A stretch of DNA of 7,603 nt from Methanobacteriota archaeon (lineage in GTDB: Archaea > Thermoplasmatota > Poseidoniia > Poseidoniales > Thalassarchaeaceae), in NCBI GenBank assembly GCA_002685895.1, contig NYYK01000077.1, positions 1-7,603 of the forward strand. The letters run 5' to 3'. The notes below the pieces were generated by a model. The model searched no databases. It was not told the DNA's origin and saw only the letters and a list, made by a program, of their open reading frames with translations. Positions 6,485-7,603 of this stretch are shown piece by piece (the stretch's first letter is position 1; each line of letters begins with the position of its first letter). A program made the translations under genes and the position numbers.

Positions 6485-6991
6485 ATGCAGATGGACGAGC
6501 CGCGCCCCCGTAGGCGCATGACGAGCGATGAAATTGGTGTACAGAGAGAATTTGCCCCCACCTCAATCTGTTTTGGCTGTGGACCTGCTAACGAAAAGGG
6601 GCTACGCATTAATTCAACAAGAAGCGAAGATGGGCTAGAACTGTGGTTTACTCCATCAAAAGAGCATCGGGCGTTCCCTGGTGTGGTAAATGGCGGTATT
6701 ATTGGAACTCTGTTGGATTGTCATGGGAACTGGGCGGCAGCAGTTGCACTTATGGATGCAAATGGCGATTCTGAACCGCCCTGCACTGTGACCGCATCCT
6801 ATTCTATCCAACTCCGACGACCCACCCCCACTGATGTGCCGCTTCACGTTACTGCACGAGTGGTAGATTTGCAAGACGACAGAGCAGATGTGGAAATGGA
6901 ATTACACGCTGAAGGGAAGCTATGTGCCAAAGGAAAAGGGTTGTTTGTCGCCGTGACAGAAGGACATCCCGCCTTCCACAGATGGACATGA
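6485..6991 (+). CDS. PaaI-family hotdog-fold acyl-CoA thioesterase
   Basis: A 168-residue protein, a usual length for single-domain hotdog thioesterases, which hydrolyse acyl-CoA or aryl-CoA in the cytoplasm. Visible features, numbered from 6485: CFGCGPANEKGLRI (residues 29-42), the N-terminal signature of PaaI-like proteins with a CxxC pair; FPGVVNGGIIGTLLDCHGNWAA (about 64-85), the start of the central hotdog helix; and C-terminal strands (TASYSIQLRRPTPTDVPLHVTARVV). The position before Gly-Gly, often His in this family, is Asn69; Asp78 and His80 lie in the helix. The ATG at 6422 would add 21 residues outside the domain and leave too little promoter space. AGGGGCG at 6476-6482 fits a ribosome-binding site for 6485, or for the second ATG at 6491. 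The SprT-like gene starts 10 bases downstream, so the two are probably co-transcribed. The substrate is unknown. Confidence 0.87.
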   Translation: MQMDEPRPRRRMTSDEIGVQREFAPTSICFGCGPANEKGLRINSTRSEDGLELWFTPSKEHRAFPGVVNGGIIGTLLDCHGNWAAAVALMDANGDSEPPCTVTASYSIQLRRPTPTDVPLHVTARVVDLQDDRADVEMELHAEGKLCAKGKGLFVAVTEGHPAFHRWT

Positions 6992-6992
6992 T

Positions 6993-6998
6993 GGTGAT
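6993..6998 (+). promoter_or_regulatory. Ribosome-binding site supporting the GTG start of the SprT-like gene
   Basis: GGTGAT, complementary to the ATCACC of the 16S rRNA 3' end, lies three bases before the GTG at 7002 and just after the thioesterase stop. It supports the GTG start and translation of both genes from one transcript. Confidence 0.5.
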
Positions 6999-7001
6999 TT
7001 T

Positions 7002-7526
7002 GTGAGTACCTCTCTTGAGACCATACGTTTCCGCGTAATGGGAATTATGTCTCAAATGGATGTGTTTTCTGATACTAACTTACAACCACTAGCTGAGATT
7101 AAGATTGGAAAAATAAGGAAAAATGCAACTAGATTGCATGGAGTTTGTCGATATAATCTAGGAGTTGATAAGAAGAGGAAAGATCTCAGCCCTGCGGATG
7201 TCAAGGAGATTTCTTTGCATCCTGAATCCCTCAGTGAGGAATGGACGAGATACGCAGAATTTCTGCTTTTTCACGAATTCCTTCACGCACTTGGCTACTC
7301 TGGACACAATCGTGCATTCAGGAAACTCGAGGCACTGTGGCCAGATATAGGTGCAAAGGATATGGGACTTAAATTTACGAAATATCTTAGACGATTAAAT
7401 GCAAAATACTCTTGGAAATGTCCAAACTGCGATTGGCAAACTGAACGCTCCGTTAGGGCCGCTGGTCGCTATGTCTGCAGAACCTGTCGTGTGAAATTAG
7501 TTGATTGTGCGCTGACAATTGAATAA
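7002..7526 (+). CDS. SprT/YgjP-like zinc metallopeptidase with C-terminal zinc ribbon
   Basis: A 174-residue protein with a GTG start chosen for the adjacent GGTGAT; an internal ATG at 7038 is the alternative. It has a gluzincin-type active site HEFLH (His91, Glu92, His95) with the third ligand expected in GHNRAF (His102), giving HExxH-x6-H-x3-F as in SprT, YgjP and WLM-type peptidases. Residues 140-162 form a zinc ribbon CPNC-x15-CRTC, also typical of the C-terminus of SprT proteins. The rest is basic and partly helical (LRRLNAKYSWK). Eukaryotic relatives (Spartan, Wss1) cleave proteins crosslinked to DNA, so a DNA-protein crosslink repair role in cytoplasm/nucleoid is reasonable but inferred. 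The loop between the second and third His is shorter than in Spartan. No PCNA-interacting motif is obvious at the C-terminus. It follows the thioesterase gene by 10 bases. Confidence 0.85.
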   Translation: MSTSLETIRFRVMGIMSQMDVFSDTNLQPLAEIKIGKIRKNATRLHGVCRYNLGVDKKRKDLSPADVKEISLHPESLSEEWTRYAEFLLFHEFLHALGYSGHNRAFRKLEALWPDIGAKDMGLKFTKYLRRLNAKYSWKCPNCDWQTERSVRAAGRYVCRTCRVKLVDCALTIE

Positions 7527-7603
7527 CAGCGTCATTACACCATTAGAGAAGCAATTCAAAACTAAGAAGCCACCCCCATCTTACCGATGGCGGATTATTC
7601 GTT
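7527..7603. other. Terminal 77 bases: probably intergenic, perhaps the start of another gene
   Basis: No complete gene. An ATG at 7587 opens MADYS and runs off the window, a plausible start of a further plus-strand gene. A minus-strand frame is open from 7602 to a stop at 7543 and could instead be the end of a convergent gene. A small inverted repeat CCATC/GATGG (7576-7580, 7586-7590) overlaps the ATG. Too little sequence to decide. Confidence 0.25.

Noticed and set aside
7543..7602. Minus-strand frame open at the right edge
   Set aside because: Only 19 codons plus a stop are visible and nothing recognisable is encoded; not called as a gene.
7565..7603. Possible tRNA at the right edge
   Set aside because: GC-rich stem-like bases are present, but no D-loop or acceptor pattern can be matched in the sequence available.

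Overview
The window looks archaeal, most plausibly Marine Group II (Poseidoniales, Thermoplasmatota), though this is an inference from architecture and not a proven assignment. The supporting signs are: a very large secreted kexin-like protease carrying thrombospondin-3-type and MopE-type calcium/metal-binding repeats and a C-terminal membrane anchor; ribosome-binding sites that, where present, resemble GGTGAT/GAGGNGAT; short intergenic gaps; and moderate base composition. No RNA gene, mobile element or CRISPR array is visible, and no gene-free stretch exceeds about 120 bases.

Layout. Positions 3-887 (+) hold the C-terminal part of a 2-isopropylmalate/homocitrate synthase-family enzyme that runs in from the left and ends without the LeuA regulatory domain. 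An 84-base gap with an oligo-T tract and a bulged inverted repeat separates it from the dominant gene at 972-4385 (+). That gene encodes a 1137-residue signal-peptide-bearing subtilase of the kexin/furin type: catalytic domain, P domain, a long Asp-rich repeat stalk with three two-cysteine MopE-like units, a second beta-sandwich region, an acidic linker and one transmembrane helix. Converging on it are two minus-strand genes. At 4404-4715 lies a 103-residue tail-anchored protein of unknown function. At 4827-6365 lies a zinc-dependent AstE/aspartoacylase-type (M14 clan) hydrolase with an extraordinary Lys/Ser/Pro/Ala N-terminal tail and an acidic C-terminal tail. Across a divergent promoter region of about 120 bases, a plus-strand pair follows: a PaaI-type hotdog thioesterase (6485-6991) and, 10 bases later, a SprT/YgjP-like zinc metallopeptidase with a C-terminal zinc ribbon (7002-7526). 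The last 77 bases are probably intergenic, perhaps reaching the first codons of another gene.

The genes do not form one pathway. Three are hydrolases acting in different places: cell surface (kexin-like protease), cytoplasm (M14 hydrolase) and probably chromatin/DNA repair (SprT-like). The thioesterase and SprT-like genes are the only likely co-transcribed pair. The most noteworthy objects are the 94-residue super-repeat in the protease stalk, the histone-H1-like tail on the M14 enzyme with its unstable DNA repeat, and the intergenic palindrome at 4772-4785.
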